Assembly: GCA_031763025.1 (NCBI GenBank) | Contig: JASSKH010000024.1 | Location: 9,385,023 to 9,449,022 of the forward strand | Length of the DNA: 64,000 bases | DNA from: Macrocystis pyrifera | Lineage: Eukaryota > Sar > Phaeophyceae > Laminariales > Laminariaceae | Direction: 5' to 3' | In this document: positions 52,067 through 63,884 of the stretch, piece after piece | Numbering within the stretch: the stretch's first letter is position 1 | How the letters are laid out: each line of letters starts with the position of its first letter | Translations under genes and position numbers: made by a program | Notes under the pieces: model-generated | Databases searched by the model: none | The model's input: only the letters and a program-made list of their open reading frames with translations | Told to the model about the DNA's origin: nothing

Positions 52067-52699
52067 GTGAGTGCCGTTGTGTGTTGTTGCTTCGGCTCTG
52101 TCTGCGGCAATGTGTGTGTGTTTTCCTCTTGAGATGACTTCAAAGGAGAAAATTTACCGAAAAAAGGGGACCATTACAGCACTACTAGCCACTGCGTGAT
52201 TGGGCGGCTATAGACATTAGTGCAAGAGCTACGATGCAAGGAGTCGTGCGGCACGAGCGCGACATGCTCCTATCCGTACTGCTCGGCGCCCGCGCTGCTC
52301 GTAGACGGCTGACAACACCAAGGTAACCCATTATTTTGCCCGGTGTATCGGGCTCCCAAAGAGGTTAAACCGTTACATTCTACATACGATACCCGTCGTC
52401 ATCCAAGGGAATGATATGGCCGCGAGTATCACAATCATCAACATTTGACAACAGATAGATGAAAAGAGCTGCCGTGAGGTTAACGGTGAGGGAATTTCAC
52501 CGGTTGCTCCGTAGCAGTAGGTGTGACGGCTCGTTCTGCAGGCACCTTGGGAGGCCTCCCTCGGCGTCGGCCGCTTGAAAACGCCAGCCGAGGAGGCGAC
52601 AACCTAAGGTCCCCCTTCCCCAGTTGCTCGCACGGAAGCTTTTGAAACAACTCGTCATCGTATGCATTACAGTAGCAGTACCAGGTATACGGTACTGCT

Positions 52700-53060
52700 G
52701 CTGGTGCTTGTCGTTGGTCGTCGAAGTTCGTGCTTGCTTCGGATTAAAACAGTCCCTTCTATTTTCTAGCCAACGGCAGCACAGCCAGCAGGATCCGTAC
52801 GAGCACTACTACTAATAGTGTTTTCATGCAATTAGGAAACGAGATACCTGGAACTTGTTATGTGGCCACAGACGAAGACAAGACTGTTGCTGTTGTGCGA
52901 GACAGAAAACAAAAACAGCACCGCAAAATAATCGAACTGCAAAGCAACATGCACGCGTCAATCTGCCCGGAGATCAAGGTTATTATGAATGACCAAACGG
53001 TCTGAAATTTCCGGGTGTATTGGTACATACCAGGTACTATTAATAACAAGTATTAATAGT
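52700..53060. other. Stretch without recognisable genes
   Basis: No supported exon. Two TACCAGGTA motifs lie at 52679-52687 and 53028-53036. Confidence 0.4.
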
Positions 53061-53069
53061 TACTATTAT

Positions 53070-53150
53070 TAATAATAATGAGGCGCGCGAAGCGCGCAAA
53101 AAGCGGGCGAGCCTTTTTTTTCTTGGAATTTTCCAAGAAAAAAAAAGCCT
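53070..53150. repeat. Hairpin at the edge of I1, copy 2
   Basis: ATAATGAGGCGCGCGAAGCG is followed by a hairpin with arms of about 20 bp (AGCCTTTTTTTTCTTGGAA with its complement). It is the inverted counterpart of 42984-43060. Confidence 0.8.
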
Positions 53151-53159
53151 CTTCATAGC

Positions 53160-53690
53160 GGCTCGGATACGAGCGTGGGGTGCCTTGTTTTGAGTTTTTC
53201 TGTATGTGTGTGTGTGTGTGGTGGTGTGTGTGTGTGTGTGTGATTCAACATTTTTTTGGGCAACGTTTGACCACCGCCCTCGACGCACACCGCACCAATT
53301 CCAGTCCCGGCGGGCTCTGTGGACGCGCACACACAAAAGAGATCTCCTGGTGCTGGTGCGGTGGTAAGTCGTTCACAGCAGCTCGAGCTAGGTGTGGCAA
53401 CGTGTGTAGGCACATGTTGGTGCTGGGCCATGTTGAAAAAACACAGAACCAACAACACATTATTTTTTGAAACCCAGCTAGCTCTACGAGTACTCGTAGG
53501 TAGGCAGACTGTGCCTGTCCACAGCAACGAGCGTTCGGGCCATGTCCCCGAGACATGCTGCAGGCCCACCCTCCTGCTGATGAGGGGACTGAGAAGCAGG
53601 AGAGTATCTGTTGTATAATAGTTGTTGTACAGCAGTAGTAGTAGTGGTGGCACTGCTAGAAGAAGCTCTGCTGGACACACGTCAGATTGT
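53160..53690. repeat. Inverted duplication I1, copy 2
   Basis: Inverted partner of 42430-42960, with a GT-rich microsatellite at about 53205-53242. The minus strand carries the frame with GIGAVCVEGGGQT and LLLLSPLISRR. Confidence 0.75.
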
Positions 53691-53734
53691 ACATTTTTCG
53701 TCTTCAAATTATGAGTTCGGGACCAGGAAACACA

Positions 53735-54400
53735 TGTACGAAGGGTTCACACACAAGCCGAGCGTACAGCGACGCTGACCTGGCCTCGTGTGTCCTACTG
53801 CTGCTGCTGTTTTGCTGCTGGAGAAGCTCTGCTGTAGATAGATGTCGTACTTAATCAGTAGTAGCGGTGGCACCTGCTACCGGCTACGAGAAGTTCTCTC
53901 TTGGACAGAGCACGTCGAGTGCAGATTTTTCGTCTTGAAATTACTATGCCGAATTTCGAGTTCAAAACCAACACAGGACAAAATCGACTACGTGTACAAA
54001 GGGTTCAAGGGTTTAGATTGACAAGCCGAGCGTACAGCGACGCTGACCCTGGCGTCGTGTGTCCTACTGCTACTGCTGCTGCTGTTTTGTTGCTGGAGAA
54101 ACACTGCTGCTGCTGTAGATGTGTACAAAGGGTTCAAGGGTTAGATTGACAAGCCGAGCGTACAGCGACGCTGACCCTGGCCTCGTGCGTCCCACTGCTA
54201 CTGCTGCTGCTGCTGCTGTTTTTTTTGCTGGAGAAACACTGCTGCTGTATATAGATGTCGTACATCAGTACAAGCAAGTAGTGGTGGCACCTGCTACGAG
54301 AAAGAAGCGCCTTCTGTTTGGACAAATATTTTCAGATGCAGATTTTTCGTGTTCAAATTAATTATGCCGAATTTCAACCAGAAAACACTTGCTGTTGGAA
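53735..54400. repeat. Tandem repeats around AAGCCGAGCGTACAGCGACG
   Basis: Three units (about 53755, 54020 and 54150) share that word, GCTGACC(C)TGGC, CTACTGCTGCTGCTG and GGAGAA(A/G)C. An associated word GATTTTTCGT with ATTATGCCGAATTTCGA recurs at 53920, 54345 and about 55430. Confidence 0.7.
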
Positions 54401-55785
54401 AAACAGAAAAAGAAAAAAAATACATATCAGGCCAGATCTTATGCAATTTTTTTGAGGTGATTATATGGCTGTTTACGGAGGCTTCGGGGTATCTAGTCCC
54501 GTTTCTGATCAGATTTTATCAAAATCACGTCTTATGGGGCCTGTTTGGTGGAAAAAATGTTCCTCCGAGATTTTATCACTCATGAAATTCCAGGAAGTGA
54601 TTTTTTTTTACAGCCTTTTCTGATCAACTCTGAAAGTGATAAAATTTGCTTTTGCACAAGACCTCGGAGGCATTGTACAATTTTGTATAGGTTACAGACA
54701 GGGCTCATGATGGGTCACGACGCTACATGCTTGGTTACTCTTGTACACAGCTGGGCTCCAGCACTTGTGCATCGGCCACTACGGAGAGAGAGGGCATCAA
54801 TACCTTGGCCACCATCGCGTCCCTTGCGGCCGCCCAACTGCAGCTGCTCTAGGCTAAACAACTTTGGATACGAATAGGACGAGACTACAGCAGTATCAAA
54901 ACAATCTAACGTTCTTCTTTTCTGACTACGACAGCCGCAAGCAGCTCATGCTCCGCGAGAGCGAGAGCTCCTTGCTGGTCCAGCGACCCCTTACGCAGCT
55001 CCCCAGGAGGTTCCACGTTCCGTTCCTTCCTTGGAGGAGCTGGTGGTGAAGATTGATCGCCCAACCCGGCGTGAACGACTCGTTCGTGTCGTGGTCCACG
55101 TACGTAGAGTTCAAGGAAACTTCAAGATCTCGGTTCTGTTCTTTTTTTTTTGTTCTCCCATGAAATAAAACCAAAAACACCATAAGACGGCACATGGCGC
55201 ACCGATCTGGTGTGGCTTTTTGCCGCAGGAAAATCCGACTTCCTGCCTTTTTCAATCACTCAAAAAATACTGCATAAGATCTGGCCAGGTGTGTGTCTAT
55301 TTGTCGTCTTGTTCTTTCCACCCGTCGACATCCAGCACAACCAGTCAGTGTCTGTGCCGATTCTTGAATTCCCGAGAGATACGATACGACTACAAGTAAT
55401 AACTTCTGTGGTCACACAGCAGTAGTACATATTTTTCGTCTTCAAATTATTATGCCGGATTTCGAGGTGGAAATACCAGGATACACACGACAAAATCCAG
55501 TGCCCGGTATTTGTTACAGGTGTGTCCGTACTGCTGTGCTGTCTGTGTTTTTCAAGAGCAGGATATATATGATGCCAAGAATATTTACGGTTATGAGATT
55601 CACCAACGACGGCGTATAGGTAGTAGGTACAGCAGCAGCAGTAGATGTTCGTTCGTGTTGGTTCAGCACAAATGTTGTGCATGATGCATCGCAGATATGA
55701 CTACTGCAGGTATTGCTGAGGTCGCGCCTCATTACCACCAATTACTAGTACTTGTACAAGTCCGGGTTCAGCACTTATAAAGCCG
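54401..55785. other. Stretch without recognisable genes
   Basis: AT-rich patches and short frames only; no motif or reliable splice pair found. Confidence 0.35.
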
Positions 55786-56122
55786 GCGTCCCCGGTGGCT
55801 TGGTAGGTGGTCCGCGTGTCTGTCAAGATCAATTTCGTGGGTTCAAGTCCCACCGAGTGCACATGCTCATAGGGACTTTTTCTTGCATAAAAAATTGATA
55901 AGCGGAAAGCGCGAAAGCGTGAGTTGGCTACATTCGATGAAAATCGACGAGCAGTGGGAATGCTGAACCCTATGCGCGACAAAAATAAAAGGCACGTACC
56001 GGGGGGGAGAAGGGACGACACCTGTGACCACGGCTTGTCCAGAAGATCGTCGAGGGTAAAACCTCCTACGAGTGGGCTGGAAAGTAAAAGTGATGAATAA
56101 AAAAAATAAATAAAAAATAAAT
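55786..56122 (+). mobile_element. tRNA-derived SINE, copy 2
   Basis: The head has an A-box-like TGGCTTGGTAGG at 55796-55807 and a B box GGTTCAAGTCC at 55840-55850, within a perfect T-arm stem (GTGGG/CCCAC). The acceptor stem does not pair, so it is not a tRNA gene. A body of about 240 bp and an A-rich tail (about 56094-56122) follow. Reverse-strand partner at 16010-16336. Confidence 0.75.
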
Positions 56123-56844
56123 GTTGTTTTCACGTTGCATCCCGAGTACGTCGTATATAGCTTATTATTGCCAGAATCGTCGTGAGCAGAGACAAATACA
56201 TGTCACCTGTGCGTGAAGTACGCTAGCAAGCACTGCCCTGATGTACAGCTGCGCGTGCAGCAGCCGTCCGAGCGTAAACAACGTGTGTGTACCACTGGCG
56301 CATGGGTACGTACTACCGTACTGCTGTGTATTCGTAAGACAACCTTTTCGTCATGTGGGCCTAACAGCAGCAGTGACGCCCTACTCAGAGTAAACGATGT
56401 CGTACAGCAACAGGCAGTGTGCAGTACATCGGCCACCAAATTCAGCAAAGACACCACATAAGCAAAAGCAGCATACCTCGTGGGCCCGATCCGACGCACT
56501 TTCGGGTTTCCATCCACAAGGAGACAAGGAAAGCGGTGCAGAGTGCAGTCAACCCGCGGCCTGCCGCCCGTGGCCATGGTTTGTTCAAAACGGGTTCTCG
56601 AAAGGAACCAAGAACAAAGGCCGCATTACCTCGTCGAACTCCAACGGGTGTGCAACGGCATGATGCAGGATCCTCGGCAAACAACACAGACTGCGCCTCT
56701 GCCTCCCGCCGCTTTTGAAGCTCTGGCACGGAGGCAAAGTATCCAAGCAGAAGACAGTGCGGCCTCGGCAAAAACAGCGGGCGCGCGCCCCTCACCCGCG
56801 ACATCACAAGGGGTTGATCTCCCCTCTGCCTGGTCACAAGCATC

Positions 56845-57298
56845 ATGGACGTGACCGACAACCCCGTTGTGCGGGCCCTTCTCAAGGAGGTCCTTCAAAC
56901 CGGGAAGAAGGTTGTGGTCTTTCTCAAGGGAATGTCGCTGACTATCTGCTGTGCAGCGACGAGAGCCGTGCTGTTCACGTACGACCTCGCGAAGGTGCCC
57001 TTAGCGTGGCTCGACCACTGGTGGGGCCACGCGTTCGATTGGGTCGTCCGGCATGCGGGTGACTGCTGTTTCGACGGAGCGGAGAATCTCTTGTTTGGGG
57101 AAACCAAAACCCGGCCTGCGCAGGACAAGAACATGCGGGCTCTGGAGGAAGGGCTCCATGCCGCGGCCGAGGCGAGGGCCCTCTCACAAATGGCACCGGC
57201 ATCACCCTTATGTAAGAAGCAGCAGCAGCAGTGCAGCAGCCTTTTCGAGAGCAGTGCTCGCGGCATCATCTCCCGTGTTACAGCAGTAGGCCACGAGG
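56845..57298 (+). CDS. Unrecognised protein, probable first exon
   Basis: From ATG at 56845 the frame is open for about 150 codons to a donor-like GAG/GTGAGC at 57298; it stays open to 57402 if unspliced. The peptide starts MDVTDNPVVRALLKEVLQTG, has a hydrophobic, Cys- and Trp-containing middle (LTICCAATRAVLFTYDL, WLDHWWGHAFDWVV), and an Ala/Glu-rich helix-like part with a short Gln run. No family is recognised. A frame at 56480-56854 just upstream is also protein-like and might be spliced to it. Composition is more GC-rich than the neighbourhood, which favours coding. Confidence 0.4.
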
Positions 57299-57606
57299 TG
57301 AGCGAACGCCAAACATTCCAATTTCCCCTCGTATGCAAAACGATGCCTGGCCAGCTCTCAAAGTCAAGTATCAATCAATCAACCAGTCGAACTCACAGCT
57401 GACGCGTTGGCGACTACCGGTCGTACTGGATCGTTTTTTATAATAGTAGAGCCCATACGTACAGCATTAAATCTTTGAAAAACCGCACCGTGTACCAGGT
57501 ATTTATACGTATGATAGGGGGGGCATGATACGCAAGGATATATAGGCGGAAACGAAGTTCCTGTTTTAAGTGCAGTACATACGTAAATATCACGGACTCG
57601 AGGTGT

Positions 57607-58010
57607 GTTTGTGTCGCACAGGCAGGGCAAGGGCGCGATGCCGTACTGCAGAAGCCTTACAGGCTCGGCGGGGCTTCGACTATTTTGTATGTTGTATGGA
57701 CAGCTCTCATGGCTGTTGACTCTGTTCGGGGCACTCTGTTGTAGTGCAGGCCAGAGCAAACCGTTATACAGAACATGCCAGCCGTGCCGCCATGGGCCTC
57801 GGCTGCTGTGTATGCGTCGCACAGACAGGGCCAGGGCACGATGCCGTACAGGAGAAGCCTTACGGGCTCGGCGAGGCTTCGGATATGTTCTCGGTTGTAC
57901 GGATAGCTCTCACGACGGTTATATGCTGTTCGGGGCACTCTGTTGTAGTACAGCGCAGAGCAAGCCGTTTTACAGAACATGCCGGTCGTGCCGCCATGGA
58001 TCTCGACTGC
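57607..58010. repeat. Tandem duplication with a period of about 203 bp
   Basis: Two units share GTCGCACAG(G/A)CAGGGC, GAAGCCTTAC(A/G)GGCTCGGCG, TGTTCGGGGCACTCTGTTGT and CAGAACATGCC(A/G)G. Both strands are open through the repeat, so frames here are weak evidence for a gene. Confidence 0.8.
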
Positions 58011-58099
58011 ATCCACGAGCCATACTTCCAAATAGCGGAGTTGGAGGACTGCTTCTCTCGGCGATGACTGGGTTCCCAAAACCACACCCTGTTGCAGTC

Positions 58100-58970
58100 G
58101 AAGCGGGTGCTACGTAGTACCAGGCACGGGCTAGAATGCATGATACCTCTCATTTCGATATTGAGCAGTACGCAGGGTGTACAAGGCTGTCACATGCTCC
58201 GGCGACCTGGGCTGGAGAGCGTAGTGATGGATACATGGGTATGTGTGATGACGTACAAAGCGTACTGTCCGTGGACTTTTTCTGCTCTAAAATTGGGTTT
58301 GTACGGTAATTGGGTCGCAGATATGCTACATCATAGAAAGAGTACAAGAAACAACGCGGCTCGTGCTTCACGCTCGCGAGCCGCATTTCAAGCGTTTCAA
58401 CAGTTTCTAGCGGAAATCTTACCCCACGCATGAACGTGCAGTTCTTCTGCTGTAACTTAGAGCAGTTACAGCAGTAGGAATACGCCTGGCATACTACACT
58501 AGTACAGGGCGCCGCCAAGCGCTTCATCGAAATATTGAGCAACTCGTCCCCAACGCGAAGCTACGATATTTGCTCCGTCGTACAGAAACATGCATTGAGG
58601 GGCTTGCCGAAGCACCATTTACACCCCCACGAAGTGGCGTACGCACGATTGTTTCTATGTCATCCGGCAGCGAGCCGGTCGGGTTCTGCAAATTAACTAT
58701 CTCGACGCAGCTTTCAAGCAAGCCCACGCGGCGTGTGTCGTTTTACCGGGACTGGCGCTGGCATAAACGCTGCTGCAACCTGAAACCATTGCAATGCGAT
58801 GCTGAATCGCACTTCACTCTATAGGCACCGACACACGCGCTGTCGGTCAACCTGGCCGTCGACCAAACCCGTAATGCAAACCACTGCTGCTGTTGCTCCA
58901 GTCCCCTGAGAATATCGTACACGGCACCCTTCACCCCCCTTTGGCGTGCGTCGTTCGAAATCAGGCACAG
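58100..58970. other. Stretch upstream of kinase B without an assigned gene
   Basis: No supported exon; possibly the upstream region of kinase B. No promoter element could be assigned. Confidence 0.35.
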
Positions 58971-59003
58971 AAGGTGACAACCCCTAGTACAACGGCCAGC
59001 GAG

Positions 59004-62000
59004 ATGGTACCGAATTCTCTGGTACCCCAGGTTTCTAAGCACCCCGTAGACAGGAGTGCGGTCAAGGGAAGCGCCTGCTCCGAAAACAGCGACGAACCAG
59101 AGGGCATCATGCCGTTTCAGCTCGGGGACGGAGAAGAGGAGGAGGCCTCGTCGTTCGTGCCACCTGCGATCGCTGGCAGCCGGGCTGGAAGGCCTGTCCG
59201 GTGGTCCATGGAGTATCTGAGGGAAAACGCCGAGGACGGATGCGGCAGGATCATGGGCAAGGGTAACTTCGGTGAGACAGAGCGGTCGGTCGTGTGTTGC
59301 GCGTTTTCGTTTACCTTCGCACCTTGTTGGTGCAAGGTGCTGCCATGGAAAAGCAATTAGCTTCGCAAAAATAGACACGTACCAGAGGCATATTTATTTA
59401 TCATCTACCGGTGCACTGTGTCACTGTATTCAAGTCGACAGCGGCTTGCGGCGCACCATGATCGCCAGAAAATTGTGTATCAGGGCTCTTGGCTAAGGGA
59501 TTACCCTAAGATGGCTTTTCATCGGTGCTTCTATGCCGAAGATGCGGGTACGTTGCAAAAATTCGCTTCTTAGCAACGTTCTTACCGAACCATGCCCCAT
59601 GCACTCCCAACTTCTTGTTTCTGTCGATCGAGAATAGCAAAGGTGGCCGTGACCACCGACAAGACAAGCGGCCTCAGGATGGCCGTCAAGTCGATCTTGA
59701 CGTACACGGCTGACTTGGGTTCGATGGTGAGCATGTTTAACGCTATCTTGGCAGGCATTATTGTAGTTTCGAGTCCCACGACAAGAGAATGCTGCGTGCT
59801 TCCGTCGAATGCGTGGGGCAAGCAAAAAAGACACTTAGCCGCAGCTGAAAAAAAAAAACGTCTGTCGAAATATTAGGATGTGCAGATAAGGTAACCTGTG
59901 TCGAATATTAATTCGCCATAACGAATATATTCTAGCAAGGCATCCTACGAAGCATGATCAATCATCCAATGAGCGACGTGAGGCGTTCCCGTTTTTTTTA
60001 GTCGTTTTTTTTTTTTATCATCCGTCGCGTTTTCAAATCAGGACGAGATAATCGACAACGAGCTCAAGACACTCCAGGCGGCAGGAGTACACCCGAACGT
60101 GGTGGATTGCTTCGGGTACATGAAGACCAGCATCAGGTTTGACGAATATTGTATTGTCGCACGTTTGAGGGTGTCGGGATCTACGAGTGCGGGTTGGAAC
60201 AAGTGGGTCGTACTGGGGAATCTAACAGACGGAGTAGAATCCGATTCAGCGTAACAAAGGTACGATCACGACCCCCCTTTCAGGTTTGTCGTGAATCCTT
60301 CCTTCGTCCAAGAAATACCCAGAGTGTTCGGGTCCTACACCCGACAGAAACAAAACTATATCACCACAAAGAATCACGTAGATACACAGAACTCAAACCT
60401 CGGCTGCTACGGCACCGGAAACGTGCGGCAACAACATGAGGGTACGAACGATAAGAATTTTGACACATCCGTGCGCCATATACAGTGCATTTGATGAAGG
60501 CAAGACTTAACTATTACGGGGGACCATAGTAAATTGGACCATATATTGTTGGTAAGGATAGGGAAATATATAGGTTTTTGTGTGCGTCGTAGGTCCTATT
60601 TACTAGGGTCCCCCGTAATACTGTACTCGCAAACCTTTTCGCGAACAGCATGCTCCGTTCTAACCTCGTGTGCCTGGTACATGGTTCTTCTTTGCTGTTT
60701 CTTCCTTCGGTCTGTCGCTCGCGTCGCGTCCTGCACGCCGCTTTGTTCAACTTCGACCTTCATGGCCTCCCCTGGCGACAATCTTCTCCTGCCAGCGTGT
60801 TTATCATGATGCCCATGATCGAAACGGACCTCGCGAAGCTCATCGCCAAGGTAGGTCTCCCCTTGCGGCGCACGAGACATGTTCCTCCCTGCTATTACGG
60901 GGGGCCATAGTAAATGGGACCAAACTTTGCTGGTAAAAATAGGGAAAAATATGGGTTTTTTGTGTGTCCCGTAGGTCCTATTTACTATGGTCCTCCGTAA
61001 TAACACTATCCTCCAGCCTGTTTGTAGAGTGCTGATTCACGCGCAACTTGGTCCACAAATTAATTAGAATACGGTATCGGTTGGTCGATCATCCGCCTCG
61101 ACGGACGGTATCGACGAACGATATAGGCGAATGACATACTGTGTACGTCAACATCGAACTCGCAAGCCACTTCGTGTCTGGCTAATGCCATTGCCCTGTG
61201 GTTTGATCAGGTCGGGCCACTCACCGAAGAAAAAGCGCAGTACTTCATGCGTCAAGCCATCTCCGCCGTCGAGTTCTTGCACACCAAAAACATCTTGCAC
61301 AGGGACCTCAAGCCGGCAAACATGCTTCTCACAGAAGGTAAAGTTTTATCACGATCGCACGGACGCTCAAGTGCTAATCACCAAATGCTGCCAAATACTC
61401 TGCTGCGACAGGTCGTAGGACCACACCACCGTTTTATGGCTCCCCTCAGCCCTCCTGCCCCACCCCTATTTTCGACTCGTGAAACGTCGGTTTCTGTCGG
61501 CGTTGTTTCTATGGCACTGCTGTCTGTGATCATCCCAGACGAGACGCTGTTACTGGCGGACTTCGGCATCGCCACCATCATCCCACCGGGGGAGGCGGTT
61601 GTCTCCGGCGTTCCATGCGGCACCAAGGTGTGTGGTGCCAGTCTTCCTCACTGTAACAGTCGAGCGTTTCAGCATAACGACGGCGGGGTTATTTTCGTCG
61701 TCCGGAGCACTACCCTCTTATAATCTGCGTCTCGGTGCAGGCGAAAAAGAAAACCGTGTGTAGCAACAGACGTCGGCGCCGAAGGTAGCATTTCCGTCGT
61801 GCTCCTTAGACCACGCTGTTAATAGAGGTGTGGATGATATTCCAGGTAGAGAGACATACCGTATCATGCTGCAGTTGTTACGTACTTGTTGGCCAATATC
61901 CCGACTGTTCCAACACAGTTCAGCAAGCACGATTGACAGAGATCAAGACGGTAGGCTCGCTATCGATGCATTCCTCCTGCGTTTTACGACCCCTTCTTAT

Positions 62001-63139
62001 TGGTCGTGGTGTTATAGATACAGAAAAGGCGTTCGTTTCACCAACCCGGGCGGTCGCGTGATGCCCGACTGTTGTTCGACAGCCCTGCTGGTCTAACCCC
62101 CGTGAGCAGATATCACCTACTGCATGTTTTCCTTCTACTGCAGCCGCACGGTCCAAAACAATTCATCTTCAGGAAGGTCGAGTCGCGGTACACGATTAAT
62201 TATCGATGCACTGCGGTACACGTACGTCATATGTGAGTTCTAAACACGCAGGTTGGTACTCACTTTTGCTACTTCAACCTGAGTGCCTATTTTACACTTC
62301 TGGAATGCTTTTTTGGTGTCGTAGGTGTTCGTCCAATCAGCCGCCGACCAACAAACTGCAAGGGCCCACCAATTCGTCAACCTGCTGTGTGTGCATCGTT
62401 TCGGTAGGAGTACATGTCGCTGGAACAGGCCAACGACGCGGTTGTAGCTCGAAGTACAGCCTCACCTTTGACCTGTTCTGGCGACATGTTCGCCTACCGA
62501 AACGATGCAGACACAGCAGGTTGAGGAATTGATGGGCCCTGGGAGTTCGTTGGCCGGAGGCTGCTTCAGGTCGCACAATGACGACCTCGAAATACCATCC
62601 CGGAAGGATCAAAAGCGCCACTCAGCAGCGTGGTTACAAACTGCGCGACGTTTTGAACCTTTTGGACAGGCGCATGTTACGGAAGAGACTCTGACGATTT
62701 CTCACGTGACGAGCTCTGTTACCTCGCCCGAATCCTGGTTCGGAGAAAAAAAAAAGGAGCGTGCAACCCGACGAGCAATCTCATCACCGACAGTAGGCAC
62801 GAAAATAATGGCGTTGAAACAAATGGAGGTTTAATTTGCTACGTTGAGGAGCACCGTCGGACATGAGCGTTGTGGGAAAAGCAAGCTACCCTTACGGTAG
62901 TATATGCACGCGTCCGGGATGATGTTTTGGAATCTTCGTTGTTCGGCCAATCAGCCGTCGACCAGCAACTCCAAACGTTCCCTCATTCTCCTACTTGCCG
63001 TACCTGCATCGATCCGGTAGGCGTACATGTCACCCGAACAGGTGCAGGGTGAGGGGAGGTTGGACTACAGCCTCAAGGTGGACACATGGGGACTGGGGGT
63101 GATCACCTACGAATTGATCCACAACAAGATGCCCTTCAG
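59004..63139 (+). CDS. Protein kinase copy B, seven exons visible
   Basis: Exons: about 59004-59271 (acidic leader, then IMGKGNFG of the glycine-rich loop), 59638-59726 (KVAVTTDKTSGLRMAVKS; the catalytic Lys codon is at 59688-59690), 60042-60136 (helix C, HPNVV), 60796-60850 (hinge), 61211-61337 (HRDLKPAN; HRD at 61298-61306), 61539-61627 (DFG at 61559-61567) and 63021-63139 (AYMSPEQ, DTWGLGV). All junctions are in phase with GT-AG borders. Exons three to seven have exactly the lengths of the kinase A exons (95, 55, 127, 89 and 119 nt). Lys, HRD and DFG are present, so the visible domain could be active. The rest of the C-lobe was not found before the window ends. The ATG at 59004 is the first good Met of an open frame that reaches further upstream, so the start is uncertain. 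Substrate and pathway are unknown. Confidence 0.8.
60512..60620. mobile_element. MITE family M1, copy 3 (kinase B intron)
   Basis: TIRs TATTACGGGGGACCATAGTA and its near complement. The matching intron of kinase A (near 2290-2310) lacks the element. Confidence 0.85.
60893..61002. mobile_element. MITE family M1, copy 4 (kinase B intron)
   Basis: TIRs TATTACGGGGGGCCATAGTA and its near complement. Flanks CTCCCTGC and ACACT are contiguous, apart from two bases, in kinase A near 2563-2576, which gives a filled and an empty site. Confidence 0.9.
62349..62553. repeat. Hairpin containing a broken duplicate of kinase exon-7 start
   Basis: Arms of about 80 bp (62349-62429 and 62472-62553) carry TCGGTAGGAGTACATGTCGC and its complement. 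This resembles the acceptor and start of the exon at 63021 (GGTAG/GCGTACATGTC). It is an inverted partial duplication inside the preceding intron. Confidence 0.75.
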
Positions 63140-63563
63140 GTCGGGATGATTCAATTTGTTGCTGTCACAACGAATTTTTGTACGGGTAAACTGTTTTAGA
63201 ACCTTGCAGTCTCCTTGCAGAGAGTGTGCAAGTCCAAAGCTCCGAGCACCACGGTTGTGCCGAGGGTATAAGAACATTCCGTGTGAATTACAGGAGAGCG
63301 CAGACGTTCAAAACTTCGAGCTGGTAGCGATATGTACAACCAATATTCTGGGTTGGTGCAAACGCTGCAAATTTTGTCTGCACGGAACTTTCCACTCTAC
63401 CCACTCTCCGCCGCATGGACTGTCTCGTTTATTCCAAATTGCGGTAGGAGACGCAGCATGAGTACACGCGACGCCTGCTGCCCCTCTCTTGACACGAGGC
63501 GATAATGCTGCCATGTTTCCTACTCCTTCAGTACAGCGTTCACCTCCCCCAGTTACATCGTAA

Positions 63564-63822
63564 ACCCATTGCTGTCTCTGGAGCTGGCCACACCAGAAAT
63601 TAAATCAATCTATTGACGCTGTCATCCGTATGCAAGAAAATCCGCCTCAAAAGCGGTTCTTAGTAGGGTGTAGCTCACCCTTTATGCGCCTCGCCCAACA
63701 CCTCACGGTGCTTTTGTTCTAGGGCAAGCAAAGTTCATGCCTGGTCGGTGAAAACACGACGTGCTCTGTCCCGGCATTGTAGGGATGCGAGGGTCTATGG
63801 TCATATGACTACGGCCATGCAT
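63564..63822. repeat. Dispersed repeat R1, copy 4
   Basis: CCCATTGCTGTCTCTGGAGC to TCATATGACTACGG and CATGCAT. It lies downstream of the last visible kinase B exon. Confidence 0.7.
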
Positions 63823-63884
63823 GATAATGACATCACCCCCCCCCCCTATATTGCATACCTGTTATATATAGGTTGGGTTGGCGT

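Larger units (their letters stand above)
47457..52690. repeat. Segmental duplication D2, copy 2
   Basis: Direct partner of 16817-20030, longer through insertions. A local 36-bp unit (49957-49992 and 49997-50032, with GGGTACCCGTCACTCAGACT) is tandemly repeated here only. Confidence 0.85.

Noticed and set aside
55786..55862. Intact tRNA gene
   Set aside because: The T arm and B box are good, but the acceptor stem does not pair and the body plus A-rich tail recurs at 16 kb, so a SINE fits better.
56895..57374. Minus-strand open frame of 159 codons
   Set aside because: It overlaps the better plus-strand frame starting at 56845, which has a plausible start and donor.
57605..58117. Plus- and minus-strand frames of 140-170 codons
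   Set aside because: Both run through a 203-bp tandem duplication that is open on both strands; no motif favours either.
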